A DNA stretch of 64,000 nt from Lindgomyces ingoldianus (GCF_010093535.1 NW_022985198.1:634100-698099); one strand, 5' to 3'. Positions 24,661-36,961 are shown, counted from the stretch's first letter. A program made the numbers and translations. Notes: generated by a model from the sequence alone, not told the origin.

Positions 24661-27630
24661 ACAGCTTGCTAGGGTCGGATTGACCCTGAGGACGCATTTC
24701 TCCTTGGTTAGACATCATGTGCTCATCCCCAAGGGTAGGGAGTGGCAGTGTTGATACTCAAACGGTTTAGAACAGGTATGTAAATTTAGACAAGGCATAG
24801 GCTATCAGGAAGTTTTGATAGAGCCAGTGGGTGCTCGCAGAGAGATGGGAGCAGGCTTTTATACAAACCCACCTCTCCACAGAGGATTTCTCACTCTATC
24901 AATATTCTCTACTCAGCTGTTGTCAAATAAAACCCACTTCTATGCACTCACAGGTTGTACAAACCAGCGCGCATCGGACTGATGATTAGCGAATAGGTCC
25001 ACAGCTGACGAATAGGTCGGCGCATCGCTGATTGGTTAAATTGGTTAACACTACGACGTTCGTATGCAGGTCATTGCGACCTCAAGACCGGTGTGTCAAG
25101 CGCCACCAACCTCACACTCCCTATTTCGGCTCGAGCTCCCAATCAGCCGTTTTCTGCATCTTCGTCTTGGCTCGCTTAAGCTGAAACTGCGCTTTTGTTA
25201 GTCCCATTTCGTCAGTAGAGATTTAAGGCAGGCATGCCGTTGTTTTTGGTAAAAGTTCGCCTCTGCTCAAAGGAGATTGATTACTTTTCCACCCCATAGC
25301 GACAGCCAAAGAACCACCCTCAATCTAGCTTCACAAGGCTGGAGGCTGGAAACTGCAAGGACGCCTGAAATTCAAGATTTGCTCCTGCAGCACCTCTGCC
25401 ACCAATCCCGGCCGATCGCACACCAACTAGAGCCTACAACGCTTGGCCTACCGGAAAGACAAGAACGCCCTTGCAGGGTAGTCAGCAGCAACGGCGGGCG
25501 TGGGCCAAGCCTTAGCAAGATGACGGCAGGAGCAGCGGAAGCACTCGAGACGGCCGAGACGTACGAGCAGGTGAGGGAGCCGTAGTTACCACACCAGACT
25601 CGTCAAATCCAGTGTATTATCACCGCCTTCGCCTATTCTTTGCAGGCATGTGCATGGAAGCTGTTTATCTGACTCACTGGTAGCAATATCAATTACTTAG
25701 AGCTTTTTTGAAAGCGCAATTTGCAGGGCACCATGTAGATATTTGTGGTAGCCATTTATTCACGTAGGGGAGGTGGGTGATCTTGCTATCAATGCATTTA
25801 ACAACGAGAGTTGCTGGCAAACTTGGGCATTTTTGTAGCAGCCATCTCTTGGGTAAAGGGAATTTGTTTATCTGACCGTGGTAGCAATGGGGATTGTTTA
25901 TAGCTATATTTTACACGGGAGCTAATTTTGCAAGCTCTCGAAGATCTCTGTATCTACAATGTTAGCGTCTTTTCCAGATCTTAGCGTATCTCAATCTTGA
26001 CGTCTTTTTTCGAGACGCTCTATGTCGAAACTCTCACCCTGAACCCCAGTCCGCTGGGGCGATCGTCGAGGGGCCTTCTGCGTCCTTGTCCATCCTCGGC
26101 TTCCCTTTTCAATCTAAGCACCTTTTCGAGAATTTCGTCTCCTCGTTGTCTGCTTGGGGTTACGAACTCTCGCTTCCTCACGCTCTGGCGCGCTTTACAG
26201 AGCTAATTGGGTATTTTAGCACCCGTCGACTGCTTTCTCATTCCTTTTCGCACTCTTTAATTCTTACTTGTGGCGCCTACCTTTCTCGCTTGTGCAACCT
26301 AAAGTTCTCCCTCACGCAGCCCTCGGTGAACACTCACCACAGCCTTAAGCTGTACTTGCATAGCTCCTTAATCGACATCCCTGCCGAAATCTGCAACGCA
26401 CAGACATGGTGGACAACCATGCGCGGAAGACGGGAGCCAGAGTCTTCGAAAAGTTCCGCGTAGTTCGCCGCTCGCAGACCTAGAATCTAACTCACCCAAC
26501 TTATGGTCGAGATCTCCGATAGTTTGGGGGCCTACGGTGTTTAGCAGTCGCCCTACCTTTATAGTTAATTACCACTGATGCTGCTGTTACGATGGACAGT
26601 GCCTTCAGATTTTCCACACTCTGTCTTGAGTTGCTAATTGTGCAGCAGAGTCTTTCCTTTCTCATCGTGCAGCCGCCTAGGAGTGCTAGGGTGACTTGCC
26701 AAATTAGGCGCAGAAAAGATCAAATGCATTGCCTGTTTCAACTAAGCACATGGCTTGCAAGGGATGTCCTGCAGGCTGACTCGGCCAGGGTGGCACTGTT
26801 GTCGAAGGATGATCTACCACAGTAATTATCGATGGGAGATGTCAGATTGCTTGGGACCCGAGTTGTGGCTTGAGCCTTGCAAATGCCCGTAAGCACAGCA
26901 GCCTTGCACTTAGGATCGTACGTGTGGGTAATACCTCGTTCTTGCGCAAGCTAATTTGCGTGATAGATTAATGATGAGCGGCATCCACCTGGTTGCCACG
27001 CACAAAGGGTGGGAGCAACCGCAGGCCTGGATGCCTTATCACTCTCCCTTTCGTCTACAATTGTGCAACCTTTATAGCTTTTCATCTGTTTAGCATGTGC
27101 GCTGTACGGAATTTTCTTTTCTTTAGACCATCTCTAATCATGATTGGTACCTGCACAAAACTTTCATAACACTTGGTCATGCATTCGCTATTTCTCGATT
27201 CCTAGTAATCACTCACCTGCGGCTGGGGGGTACCTCGCTTCATAATTGGTGGTGGGCGGATGTGAAACGAACCACAGCACATTCACATCTACTAGGGAAC
27301 ATTGACACGTAGGATTCGATTAATTACACCTCTTGTTTGAATTAGGGAGAGTTTTAAAAGGGCGCAGAATTGGGTCTTGAAATGGTTTTTGGTTACCTAT
27401 TATCGGAGTCTTCACGAATGGTAAGGCTTCCAAGAAGTTCTACCCTGTCCAATAGCATTTTCTTTGCAAGCCAGGTACTACTACGCAGACCGATGGAGAT
27501 AATTTAATTCGAATATACCTGTTAGGCTCCAGTCACTATTTTGGAGAAAAAGAAAATTGATCTAACACTCTTTAATAAGTCGGGTTTCAAGTTATTGAGG
27601 TACATGAAGAAAAGGGTCGACCAAGATATG
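24661..27630. other. 3-kb gene-poor stretch with degenerate short repeats
   Basis: No gene is supported. Around 25655-25910 there are loosely repeated strings: GTTTATCTGAC plus TGGTAGCAAT at about 25662 and 25866, and GTAGCAGCCAT / GTGGTAGCCAT at about 25745 and 25835. These look like remains of an old repeat. Open frames at 25277-25585, 26086-26463 and 26592-26825 have no motif or coherent exon partners. Confidence 0.5.
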
Positions 27631-29131
27631 TCACGCAGCAGCAGCTGGAACAGGCTCGGGACCAACCCTTTTCGCTTCCGCGATCTCGACGGTAGTATGC
27701 TTACTTGCGTCTTCACCCTTCTCATCCACGTCGGTCAGCCCGAGATACTTCAGGGAGTATGCCCATCCCAAATCGTCCTGGAAATAGTCCTTCATCAGTT
27801 GTACTCCCCATTTGACTCCCTGCTTGCTATCATACGTTAGGCACTGCTTACCGACAGCAATCCCGATGACGACAGGATATTCGGGTAGCTCCCCTAGCTG
27901 AAAAGGCTTAGACGTTACGTTTTCAGAATTGAGGATTGAGGCGTAGACGTTTGTGGCAGCGACCTGCCCCATTACCATCGCACCACCTGCCCGCTTGATA
28001 CCAGACCAAGTGATGACGTCGCCTACACCGAAATGTGACAACGCATTCGGAATAGATGACGAGAATTGCAAGTACGAGTTGACTTTGATCCCATTCTCGT
28101 CATCTAGGCACTCCGCTGGAAGACAGTTAGTTGTTGGGGATCCTTTTTTGGTAGCATCAAGAACGACGTCTGCGATAATATTCTCGCCGTTGGCAAGCGT
28201 GACCAGGAATTTGCCATCTGAAAGGTCCGCGACGCTAGCACGGTTTCCGAGTTTAAGATCAACTCCCTCCTCCCCCAGTAGTAGCTTCACGCGTTCTTTG
28301 ACTTCGGTGGGAAGGGGCTCGGAGGACAAGACTTCACTGCGGGAATGGACTAAGGTGACTGATAAGGATGGGTAGTTGGCTTTGATCTCTCCAGCGAACT
28401 CCACACCAACGGCCCCTAAGCCATGTAAGTTGAGGACGTTAGTAAAAATTGTTGCCCAACTTACCTGCGCCAATGATCACTACCTTTCTCTCTTCCTGCA
28501 CCCGGCCATTCCCAGTAATCTTGTCAATGAGCACTTGGGCATCCCGTACATATTCGGCATAGCTGCCGCTCTTTGGTACCGCTGGCCAATGTCTCTTCAA
28601 TCCAGTTGCCATGATTAAGTAGTCATATCTCTGCCTCCGAGACTGTCCGCTTCGGTCGATATACTCCGCAATCTTGACTTCAGGATCGATTTTCTGCACT
28701 GAACCATGTTTGAAGTGCAGATTTGGATGTCGGAGTTCGTTGAGCTGAGAGTAACGTTTCCACATTGCTGATGTGTATGTTTTAGAGACATGTGCTAAGG
28801 GTGCTCCAACTGAGTGAACTGCAGAAGAAGAGTCAGGCGAAAAAGCAGTGCTCGGAGGTGTGTAGAGGTGAATGACATGTTACGTACAAAATCCATCACG
28901 TTCATCAATGACCGTGATCTCCACTTCATTCTCGGGCTTCTGGCCCTTGAAGTCTGGAAGTGGATAAGCACTCTCCCGAACCTTACCCTGTGATAGATCA
29001 AAGAGGTTAAGAAGGGTAGAGATGCCACCGTATGCTGCTCCAATAACCAGGACTCGGTGTGACGATGAAATCGAAAGATTTGCGAGAGGGCTAGGCGTAT
29101 TTAATGCATCGATAAGCTTCGGAAGATGCAT
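27631..29131 (-). CDS. AIF/AMID-like FAD-dependent pyridine-nucleotide oxidoreductase
   Basis: A flavoprotein that should pass electrons from NAD(P)H to an acceptor, related to AIF-M2/AMID and type II NADH dehydrogenases. Exons 29131-28888, 28818-28465 and 28415-27631, with introns of 69 and 49 nt, give 460 aa. The FAD-binding GxGxxG appears as VLVIGAAYGGIST (about residue 27). Across the second junction the NAD(P)H site forms as VVIIGAGAVGVEFAGEI, which confirms the splice. Then come a C-terminal FAD block (SHFGVGDVITW, AGGAMVMGQVAATNVYASIL) and a short Pro/Ala tail. The first junction gives the family-like FFHSVGAPLAHVSKTYTSAM. No clear N-terminal targeting sequence. Confidence 0.9.
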
Positions 29132-29848
29132 GATGGAAAGTACAGATGACAGAATAGGTTGATGATCTGATAAGATGAGATAGTCTCCTCACTGGCGAGG
29201 GTGGCTCCGCTTTTATGGCTGTAGTGGAGTGAACAGCGACATCGGCGACCGGCATTCAATCAGACCCAGCAACTAGATCCCTTGACCATGTTGACTCCAC
29301 AGGTCAGGCACCGAAGGGCCTGTGATTGGGAGTGAATGGAGTTGATTGGTGAGGAGGAGGGTGCTAGGCCGAGATAATTATCTGATCCGCTGCAAATTTT
29401 ATCTGATCCGCTGCTAGTGGCTTGGCATAAACGACCTACTCTTGGCCACTGACACAAACCTGCGGCGCCCATTCGGAACACCGGTATCGATGTCAATTCC
29501 ACTTTGTGCTTTGCTGAACCCTCTGGAGAAAGAGCTCGGCTCTGATCTCAGGTTGTAGAGGCAGTTCGAAGGCTTGATGCGCCTTTCTCAGGATGGCCGA
29601 TTCTTTCGGTGGCCCTAATACCCCAGATCCAAATTTATATCACGTCTCTTCTCATTCAAGCATGTTTTTCTTCCTAAGGTTCGGCAATTATCATGGTGAG
29701 ACTGCCTAAGCAGAACATTCTCTACAATGTCACATGACATTCGTCTTTGCATTAGCAGGCTGGAGCGGCCTGTACGAAGCTGCATAAATAATAACTTTGA
29801 AAACGGTTAGCCACAGTATTACTTGTGTAACAAGCTTTCACTTACCCA
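29132..29848. other. Intergenic, no gene seen
   Basis: A 717-bp stretch upstream of the oxidoreductase. It contains a short direct repeat (TTATCTGATCCGCTGC at about 29378 and 29399). No open frame with support. Confidence 0.5.
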
Positions 29849-30175
29849 CTACCGCCTTTGCTGTTCATTGGAGAGATATAATTCGTACCAGTGACCTGTA
29901 TTATCTTTCAGCAGCGTGTTACTAGGGAATCTATTCCAGCTTACGGGTCGAGGCTGTCTATTGACCATGTAGGCCTGTTGATCGATCGATAGCGCCGGTG
30001 GCTTGGGATTGCGTTCTCCATGGTCGAGCGTAGCGAAGGTCCAATCTTTCTTCGAGGAGGAGATTCGAAGATAGATCATCATATCATGCAGCCCACAATG
30101 GTATTCGGACAGATCCCTGTTAGTATCCTGGCTCTGAATGTAGCCCTACTTGGCGAATTCGCCTTTATGGTAACC

Positions 30176-30183
30176 GAGTTAGT
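30176..30183. repeat. 8-bp target-site duplication, left copy
   Basis: GAGTTAGT, identical to 31407-31414 at the other end. On the minus strand it reads ACTAACTC and contains the CTAAC branch-site consensus of the host intron. Confidence 0.85.
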
Positions 30184-31406
30184 CAGCGTGGCCAACAGTC
30201 CGTAGTACGTAACGTAACTACGTGAACGTAGTAATCACGTGAGGCGTACAAAAGTAGTCAAAATGTGAGACGTAACTTTTGTACAGTAAATTGCTAAGTA
30301 CGTCCTGTAGTACAGGTTAGAGAGGTTATATTTTAGGAGATTTCTCTTCTGTTTTTAGACCCTATTAGCTATTACATTAAAAGCTTTGTTTAAGGTTACA
30401 TTTTAAAGTAACAATTAGATAAAACTCTGCATTTTATAGCACAGTAGCCTAATTAGTGTGCTAAATAGCCCCCTATAAAAATAGTTAACTTTTGCCCTAG
30501 AAAAGCTTCTTATTTTATTGTGAGAGGTATCGAGCAGGAAACACAGGTCACAGAGAGGGAATGCAGGATAGGGGGGGTAACGAGAGTAAACCTTAGGGTC
30601 GGAGGCAGAGGTACGGAGGCCGAGGAGCCTATATACCCCGTGCCAAGCCCTTAGGGTACTCAGGGGTTGGATAGCTGTAACATAACCGTGACATTTATAC
30701 CTCTTTATTTGCTAACCTATTACCTATCTTATTAATTGTTATAATAAGCTAGATGTCTTAATTCCTCTATTGCAGCAGGCGTACAGCCTTATCTTAATCC
30801 TTCTGCTTATTAGAGTTGTCCTAACAAGCTAGAGATAGAGGGTAATAAGAAAGAGAAAGATCTACAACTTTACTAGCGTTTAATAATACTATAACAGCTA
30901 CATTAAAGACCTCTCTCTAGCTAAAAAGGGATCTCTGCTATTCTAATTACCTCTTACTTAGTAGCTTAAAGTTAGTTGTTACTCCTACCCTACGCTCTTT
31001 AAAATTGCCCTTAATTTCCTCTATATACCCTTAACAAGCTGCAACTGTAAGAGAGCCTTCTCTAAAAGTAAGAGAACAGTTATAATTAATAAAAACTGCT
31101 TAGCAGGTTGTATAATTAAGGCTCTACAGCTCTAAAAAAACTAGTTATGTTATAGAGCTATAAAAAGTAAATTAACTACTCTAGAGGACCTTATCTAGGC
31201 TAAAAAGCTTCTTCTAGAATAATTTTAACCTAGACTAACAAAACTTCTTATAAAAAGTACAAAAGTATAAGAATTTTAAGAAGTTACTGTTATATTATGT
31301 ACTTGCTAATTAATTTACTGCTTACGTATAAAAGTACTACTAAATTAAGAAGTTACTAGCAGAAAAAAGCTTAAACGTAACGTACTACGTACTGTTGGCC
31401 ACGCTG
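30184..31406. mobile_element. hAT-like DNA transposon, non-autonomous or decayed (1223 bp)
   Basis: The ends are inverted repeats: 30184-30214 and 31376-31406 match at 29 of 31 positions, both starting CAGCGTGGCCAACAGT read inward. Flanks are identical 8-bp direct repeats (30176-30183 and 31407-31414, GAGTTAGT). CAG-starting termini with an 8-bp duplication fit the hAT superfamily. The interior has no transposase frame and is A/T-rich and crowded with TA dinucleotides, as in RIP-mutated fungal elements or a MITE-like derivative. The terminal 80 bp on the left are dense in ACGT-containing strings, possibly subterminal transposase sites. Confidence 0.85.
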
Positions 31407-31414
31407 GAGTTAGT
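31407..31414. repeat. 8-bp target-site duplication, right copy
   Basis: GAGTTAGT, the partner of 30176-30183, directly adjoining the right inverted repeat of the element. Confidence 0.85.
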
Positions 31415-31735
31415 TTAAATTTGTGCTGCCTTTGGAGGCAAGGGATACGTACTGGGGAAGTTGGTGAAGCGGCTAGCAGCCGAACCCAGGAAAGGATCGA
31501 ACAAAGCGCTAGCACCGGCATCGTCGGCGGAGAACATCTTCGCCAAGGTGTTTCCTTTGTACACAAACTTCGCCCACGTCTCGTCTTCTAGTGGTTTTGG
31601 GAGATTCCAGTGCTTGACGATAGTGTGGGCCTCGGAGATATTAAGAGTGAATGGGGTTTGGATAGCGTGACTACAAACAAGCGGCAGGACCGCGACCATG
31701 TTCAGGAATGGGATGATGAGGTTGGGAAACTTCAT

Positions 31736-32486
31736 GATTGTGGCGTACGAGAACGAGATATGCAAGAAGCGAGAGAGAAAAGTTATGGCCCGAGGGTGCC
31801 GTGATACGGCTGGAGTATAGCGCTTATCAACTAGCTCTCTGGATTATTCCCGCTACATACATGAGGTTGTTGGTACAGCTGTAAGGGATAGCACGATCAA
31901 TCTGCACGGCACGAGTTTCTCAATTTTCTCATCCATCTGATTATTCTATCCAACGTCGAAGAGCCGAAGTGATGCCACATTTCCAGGTTACCTGCTCCGG
32001 GACTACAACATTCATCTCCCGCCTACACAGGGTCACGGAGTCACCACCGGATACCGCTCACTATGGTTTGTGAGAGAATACCCAAATGGGTGTTGAAATC
32101 ATGAAAGCATCTGATGAAGGTGAAGGAGAAGCGTACGGCTGATCCAAAATCTTCGATTCTTTTGGCTAAATTGGTCTGTGCAACTGACTAGGAATTTTCC
32201 TTCTAAGGTCTGAATTAGTGGTTACCGCGGGCGCTTGCATTGTGATACAATGTTACTCGCATAATTGTGCAGCCAGCCCTGCGACCGGATGTCTAGAAGC
32301 TTGGTTATTGCCGAATTATCACAAAGACTACGGGAGCCTAGATGTTACATTTGTCTTCACTGCTAGACTATGTGCCGGTGTGCGGCCCAAACGTTACTTC
32401 AGAGACCAATAGTGACTAGTATTAGATGACAGTGAACCAGCCGTACAAGAAGAACGAAAATGACACACAACGCTCACACAAGCTGC
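31736..32486. other. Intergenic, no gene seen
   Basis: These 751 bp lie upstream of the secreted-protein gene and downstream of the NmrA-like gene. Small frames only; no motif recognised. Confidence 0.5.
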
Positions 32487-33597
32487 TCACTTCTGCCCAA
32501 AGCCCCGCTCAAACCACTTCTCGAGTGTCATCAACTTCGTCTCCTCACCAGTCTGTCCCCTTGCCTCGGCGGCTCTCTTCTTTAACTGCGCAGCCGTTGC
32601 TTTCTCGTTCTCCACTCCATAATAGCGCCCCCCAGATTCCTGACAAAAACCAAACATCCCCTTAACGGTCTCAAGAGCTCGGATACCATACACTTCCAGA
32701 TCCTCCCATTTCGAGATCTCTTCAAACGCAGTTTTCTTTCCAGTCGCTGTATCTGTCAACATCTTGACCATTATCTAGAATGGAATAATGGGGACGTACC
32801 TTTCTCATACGCCGCAGCCACATCTTGGAAACTCCTCACATCACTGACGCCTTGCACTAACGCCTCATTCCACTTCTCCGGCTCTAAGAAAATCCCATGC
32901 ACAATGTCGCCAAAGTCATCACCCACTGCAATGAATGGCACATCCTCTTTTCCACCCCAACGTGGAGACCGGAAGACTAAAGTTCCGTTCTCGGAGGGTA
33001 TGAAAGGAAACCCACCGAAGATTGGGGCCATATCCTCAAGCAGGAAGTTCTCTAGGTACCATCCTGCGCTGGGAGTTGCAACAGTTTTGAAGGTCTTGAG
33101 GGATTGCGCATAGACGGCAATGGCGTGCTTGTCTATGGCTGTGTCAGAAAAAAGAACGTGGAACAGGGGAAGACGGGACACGCCATACGGTCAAATGCAT
33201 CAACCGATACTTTCCCCTTTGAGGTTTCCTTTGCAGAAGCCATTCCGGAGTACACAAAATGCTGTACCCCCGCTTCAGCAGCTGCATCCACAATGATCTT
33301 ACCGAGATCGAACTCCGTTTTCTTCTCATCCGGATTCTCGAACACGGCGTCATCAGAATTAGTGTTCACGAATACGCCCCAACTTCCTTTGAATGCGGAA
33401 ATTAGGGAATCTTTGTCCCAGCCATCTGCCTTGACGACGTCGACCCCCGAAGCTGCAAGCTTTTGAGCTGAGGAGGAAGATGGATTACGGGTTATACCGC
33501 GGAGAGTGAAGGGATGGGAGGTGTTTGACGCAAGGGAATTAAGAACCGAGGATCCTTGAGCGCCGGTGGCGCCAAAGATGGTTATGAGCTTGGTCAT
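32487..33597 (-). CDS. NmrA-like NAD(P)-binding protein
   Basis: An atypical short-chain dehydrogenase-fold protein of the NmrA/HSCARG group, which commonly senses NAD(P) redox state or regulates transcription factors. Exons 33597-33189, 33132-32800 and 32752-32487, with introns of 56 and 47 nt, give 335 aa. The nucleotide-binding motif is at the N-terminus: MTKLITIFGATGAQGSSVL. The NmrA-type strand and loop follow (GSWGVFVNTNSDD) and the block VQHFVYSGMASA stands where the catalytic Tyr region lies in true SDRs. The join at 33189/33132 gives DAFDHKHAIAVYA. An upstream in-frame GTG at 33720 was rejected as start. It diverges from the bHLH gene across 1.1 kb, so a regulatory link is possible but not shown. 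Confidence 0.9.
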
Positions 33598-34713
33598 TCT
33601 TAGCTGTGGTTGTTGTGGCGGTTCTGGAAAGCTGAGACCGGCGTATGAGTAGGCGTTGTTGATTTGAAGGATCGATGCTTCTTGTTCTTCTAAGGTTGTC
33701 GCATCTATAGATTTATACACACTACTCCCTTCCCCTCTTCGCCCTCATCGCAACCCGCGGATTCCTTTTGCTCAACAGACGCGTGTCCCACCACCTCTTC
33801 GTAACATCTCTTCAGCCCTCCCGTCACAGCTCGCCCTCTTCCTGCCTTCCAAGTGTCTTCAAGCTCCGCTAAGCCCACTCCGCCTAGGCTGCCTGTCGTA
33901 GGAATCGGTATTTCCAGCTCTTGGCGATTACAACCCTTCCGCTCAAATGTACAGTGATTAATAGAGATACGAGCGGCGGACGATATCTATGTCCATCTCC
34001 AACTCGCCGATTGGTAAATGGGATCGCATTCTTCGTAGTTTAGGCTTTAATGGGCTAATTTGAAGGTGTCGTGGAAAAGCCACCTTGCGTAATGATGGCG
34101 TTGCCTGCGTTTCTCGTCTGGAACAAAAGTTGGGTGGTGATTAGTGAACAGGGTTTAGCCGTAGGTCTCTCATCCTGTCTGCGTAGAGCACATACTGTCA
34201 GCTTTGACTCCCTCCCTCATCAACAATATTCAAGTTTTGCATTGAAAATGCAATCGAAAACTTTAATTGAACCTTTGGCAAATGGAAGGCGCCGCTATAC
34301 ACTGCTTTACGCAGTAAAAATATCTCTACTATGCCTCACGTGAACAAGTCGTTATCTTGTAGGAACGATGTGATTTCCCGAAGTCTGGCTGGGCCAATTG
34401 AAGCATCAGCTGAGTGTCCATAGCAAAACGATATCACCCAGAGGCCGATGAAGAAGTTGGACTGACTGTCTCGATCAGAGTCGAGATGAAGTCATGAGTC
34501 AGATGCAGCGTCATTCTTTTCTCCTTCGGGCCAAGTGTCCCCGAAGTTCCGAGGTCGAACATTCCCTTCCACCTGTCCTCGCCTCAATCTTGCCTCCGAC
34601 ATTGAACTTCTGACGTCTTCGTTATCGTCCAGCGGGCCTCGTATGACTGCCTTACCCATTCCAGATTGATTTGACACCGGACGCCGTTCGTTTGTGACCT
34701 CAGCCACTCGCAA
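33598..34713. promoter_or_regulatory. Divergent intergenic, NmrA-like / bHLH
   Basis: A 1.1-kb gap between divergent starts. It contains a CACGTG E-box at 34337-34342, 372 bp before the bHLH ATG. C/T-rich tracts lie at 33720-33860 on the NmrA-like side. No gene is seen, although small frames occur. Confidence 0.5.
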
Positions 34714-35682
34714 ATGGCGACCAAGAAGAAGCGTGTACGGGTGTGGACACCCGAGGATCGGGCTGCTCACCGAGTCTTCGAAAAATCACGACGTGAAGCT
34801 TTTAATGACAGGTTGATAGTAAGTTATTTTCGCCGCATTCTCAACTTCTCATTCCTTCATTGCTCATAACAGCAGGATCTCGCGAAGCAGATGCCTTCGT
34901 TGGCTCGAACACGGCGACTTAACAAGCACATGATTGTTGAGCAAAGCATCGCTCGACATATAACCCAGAGAAAAATGTGCTTGTCTGTTGCGCAAGAGGT
35001 TCGCCAAATTTTAACGGAACGAGATGAACTACTCGCAGAAGTGAACCGGTGGCGATCAGCAAACGGAGCGCCAGTAGCGCGGAGGAACGCTAGGCCAATG
35101 GGCCAGCAACTGCAGAGATTTCTAAACATGGAAAACGAGGTGTTCGGTACCTTCCCTAATGGTTTTGGTGACAATCCAATCGAGGATGGGTCCAGTGACG
35201 ATCACGAGGTCTCCGAAAATGCTCATGACCTTCCCGTTTTAGATATGCCTGTATTAAAGGATACTCTAGCACAAGAAGTGTGCCCGCAACGGCAGATACC
35301 GGAGCTGGTGCCCTTTTCGGTTGACCAGACCTTGGACGGATCCCTGAATTTTCCTGCTGCCTTGAACGGCTCTCCTAGCACGGGAGTTTTCCACACCGGG
35401 AACATTCTTGGGGTAGAACATGGCCACGATCTCAGCCAACCATCGGACAATCTTTCACTTAGCCTTAATCTCATGAATCCAATCAAGCCTGCAGTCACTG
35501 CAGATGTCTCAGGTAGTGAATTGGATTGCCAAATGTTTGATCATTTCAAGTCTGGGGCCACTGGAGGAACCCAGGATCATATTGCTCTATTCGAGAACCT
35601 TATTTATGATTCCCTCGATCCACCCCTCGGGCTATTCCCCCACACAGACATCTATCCCCAGCAGTCTGCCTTTCGCACGTGA
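34714..35682 (+). CDS. bHLH transcription factor
   Basis: A nuclear DNA-binding regulator. Exon 34714-34818 is joined across a short intron (GTAAGT donor at 34819) to 34876-35682, giving 303 aa. The basic region and helix 1 are HRVFEKSRREAFNDRLI with His19, Glu23 and Arg27 in the H-E-R arrangement that binds CACGTG. The junction then gives DLAKQMPSLA, the loop, and helix 2 NKHMIVEQSIARHI, running into a possible short coiled coil (EVRQILTERDELLAEVNRWR). The rest is acidic and probably disordered or an activation region. The acceptor is a tandem AGCAG, so using the first AG adds one Gln. It faces the transaldolase gene tail to tail, with only 38 bp between stops. Confidence 0.88.
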
Positions 35683-35720
35683 GGAGTGCGCCTTCCGAAC
35701 TCCTGGCGTGAAAGGATCAT

Positions 35721-36961
35721 CTATACTTTCTTCATGGCTTCCTCGATCTTTCCCCTGCTCTCGCTAATCCCTCCTTGGAAGAGCTTCAGAGCATCATCTA
35801 ATCGCTGGACCGTGATTGGATCCTTTTCAATGGCCTTCTCAAGCTCCGCGCCGTTGTTAGCGAGATAGTCGATGTCGGTGCTTGCAAGCTTCCCATCCCA
35901 ATCCGCAGCCGCCAACGGGTCAACGTTAGACAATATCTTCAGCCGCTCCGGCGTCGGCTGAGCGTTCTTGTATGCATGAGCGGGCTTTGGAACCCCTTCT
36001 CCCGGCTGTTTGGATCCATCATAAGGGAGCTTCGCCAATTCATCCAGTACTGTGTGAGAGATCGTCGCCGAGTGGCATCCCATCTCCCCAGCGGCCATCG
36101 CCTCTTTAGGCGTAATAAAGCTATAATAGTCAGCAAGGACTCTGCTCACTTCTACGGTATGTCGCACCTCGCATTCTTCAGAAGAGGCTGATCCTTGCCC
36201 GTCTCTTTGTACAGTCGCTTATAAGTCTCTAGAATGTGGATAATACGCGCAGACATGGTGTGCTGAGTCGCAGGATCTTCGACATTTGGCCATAGACTGA
36301 GATCGTCGTGCGCTCGAGTTTCTGTTTCTATGTTAGTTTCCTGCCACGATATCCAATAAACTACACCTACCATTATAGTACGGGCTGATGTAGAGCATTC
36401 CGGCCTGGCTGCACGCAATGGCTTGCGGCAAGCTAAACAACGCCGTACCGAGGGTGCGAATTCCCTCGGCCTCCAGGGCGGGTGCAGCATTCAATGCCGG
36501 TCCTGTGGATGGTATCTTGATGAAATACCTCGTCTTCGGGATTCCAGCTCGCTCGAATTCACGAGCATACGCGCGAGCGTGGTCTAATACAGCTTGGGTA
36601 TTGTACGCCTCGTGGGGGTCTACCTGCAGCGCTACACGACCCTTGATATTATTGATATTCGCTTTGCACAATCCAACAGCAATGCGATTGTAGATAGCGA
36701 GCCAGCCCTCGTTCTTCAGCTCCTTCACAGAACTATTGAAGAGCTCTTTGTTGTTGGGGTGTGACATTTGAATATTGACCCAAAGGTTATTGCTGGTCAT
36801 GTCATTTGGCATGATTTGGAGGTTCTTGGAGTATGTTGGGTCCATCCAGTCGACATCGACATTCACTGCTTATGTTAGAGGAAGTCTTGAAACTAGGTGG
36901 AAGGTGGTTTACACTGCTCCTCGAGCTTCTGCAGCCATGATTGCGTTTCAACACTGCCCAT
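35721..36961 (-). CDS. Transaldolase
   Basis: Transfers a dihydroxyacetone unit between sugar phosphates in the non-oxidative pentose phosphate pathway, in the cytosol. Exons 36961-36913, 36865-36371, 36321-36168 and 36120-35721, with introns of 47-49 nt, give 365 aa. Family blocks are LNVDVDWMDPTYSK, the Schiff-base Lys strand TRYFIKIPSTGPALNAAP, the following ALFSLPQAIACSQAGMLYIS, and, across the third junction, NASFITPKEAMAAGEMGCHS. The C-terminal extension (about 70 residues, Lys/Glu-rich) is longer than in the classic 320-335 aa enzymes. It is a divergent, filamentous-fungal type; a different sugar-phosphate substrate cannot be excluded. It shares its upstream region with the sugar transporter. 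Confidence 0.9.

Larger units (their letters stand above)
29849..31735 (-). pseudogene. Secreted-protein gene interrupted by a hAT-like element
   Basis: The first exon (31735-31453) opens with ATG and a clear signal peptide (MKFPNLIIPFLNMVAVLPLV, cleavage likely after CSHA), followed by about 75 residues of ordinary coding sequence. It ends in phase 1 at a GTACGT donor (intron start 31452). The next exon is best placed at 30162-29849, in matching phase, with about 100 open codons including DHGERNPKPPALS and DNTGHWYELYL. That frame has one in-frame TAG at 30148-30146, which would end the product at 99 aa. Between the exons lies the transposon; without it the intron would be 59 nt with a CTAAC branch site. 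If the intron is not removed, translation stops at 31415. I do not recognise the family. The TAG makes loss of the C-terminal half likely. The join of the two exons is inference. Confidence 0.5.

Noticed and set aside
25277..26825. Open frames of 70-125 codons in the 25-27 kb gap
   Set aside because: No family motifs, no coherent splicing partners, and repeated strings nearby suggest repeat remains.
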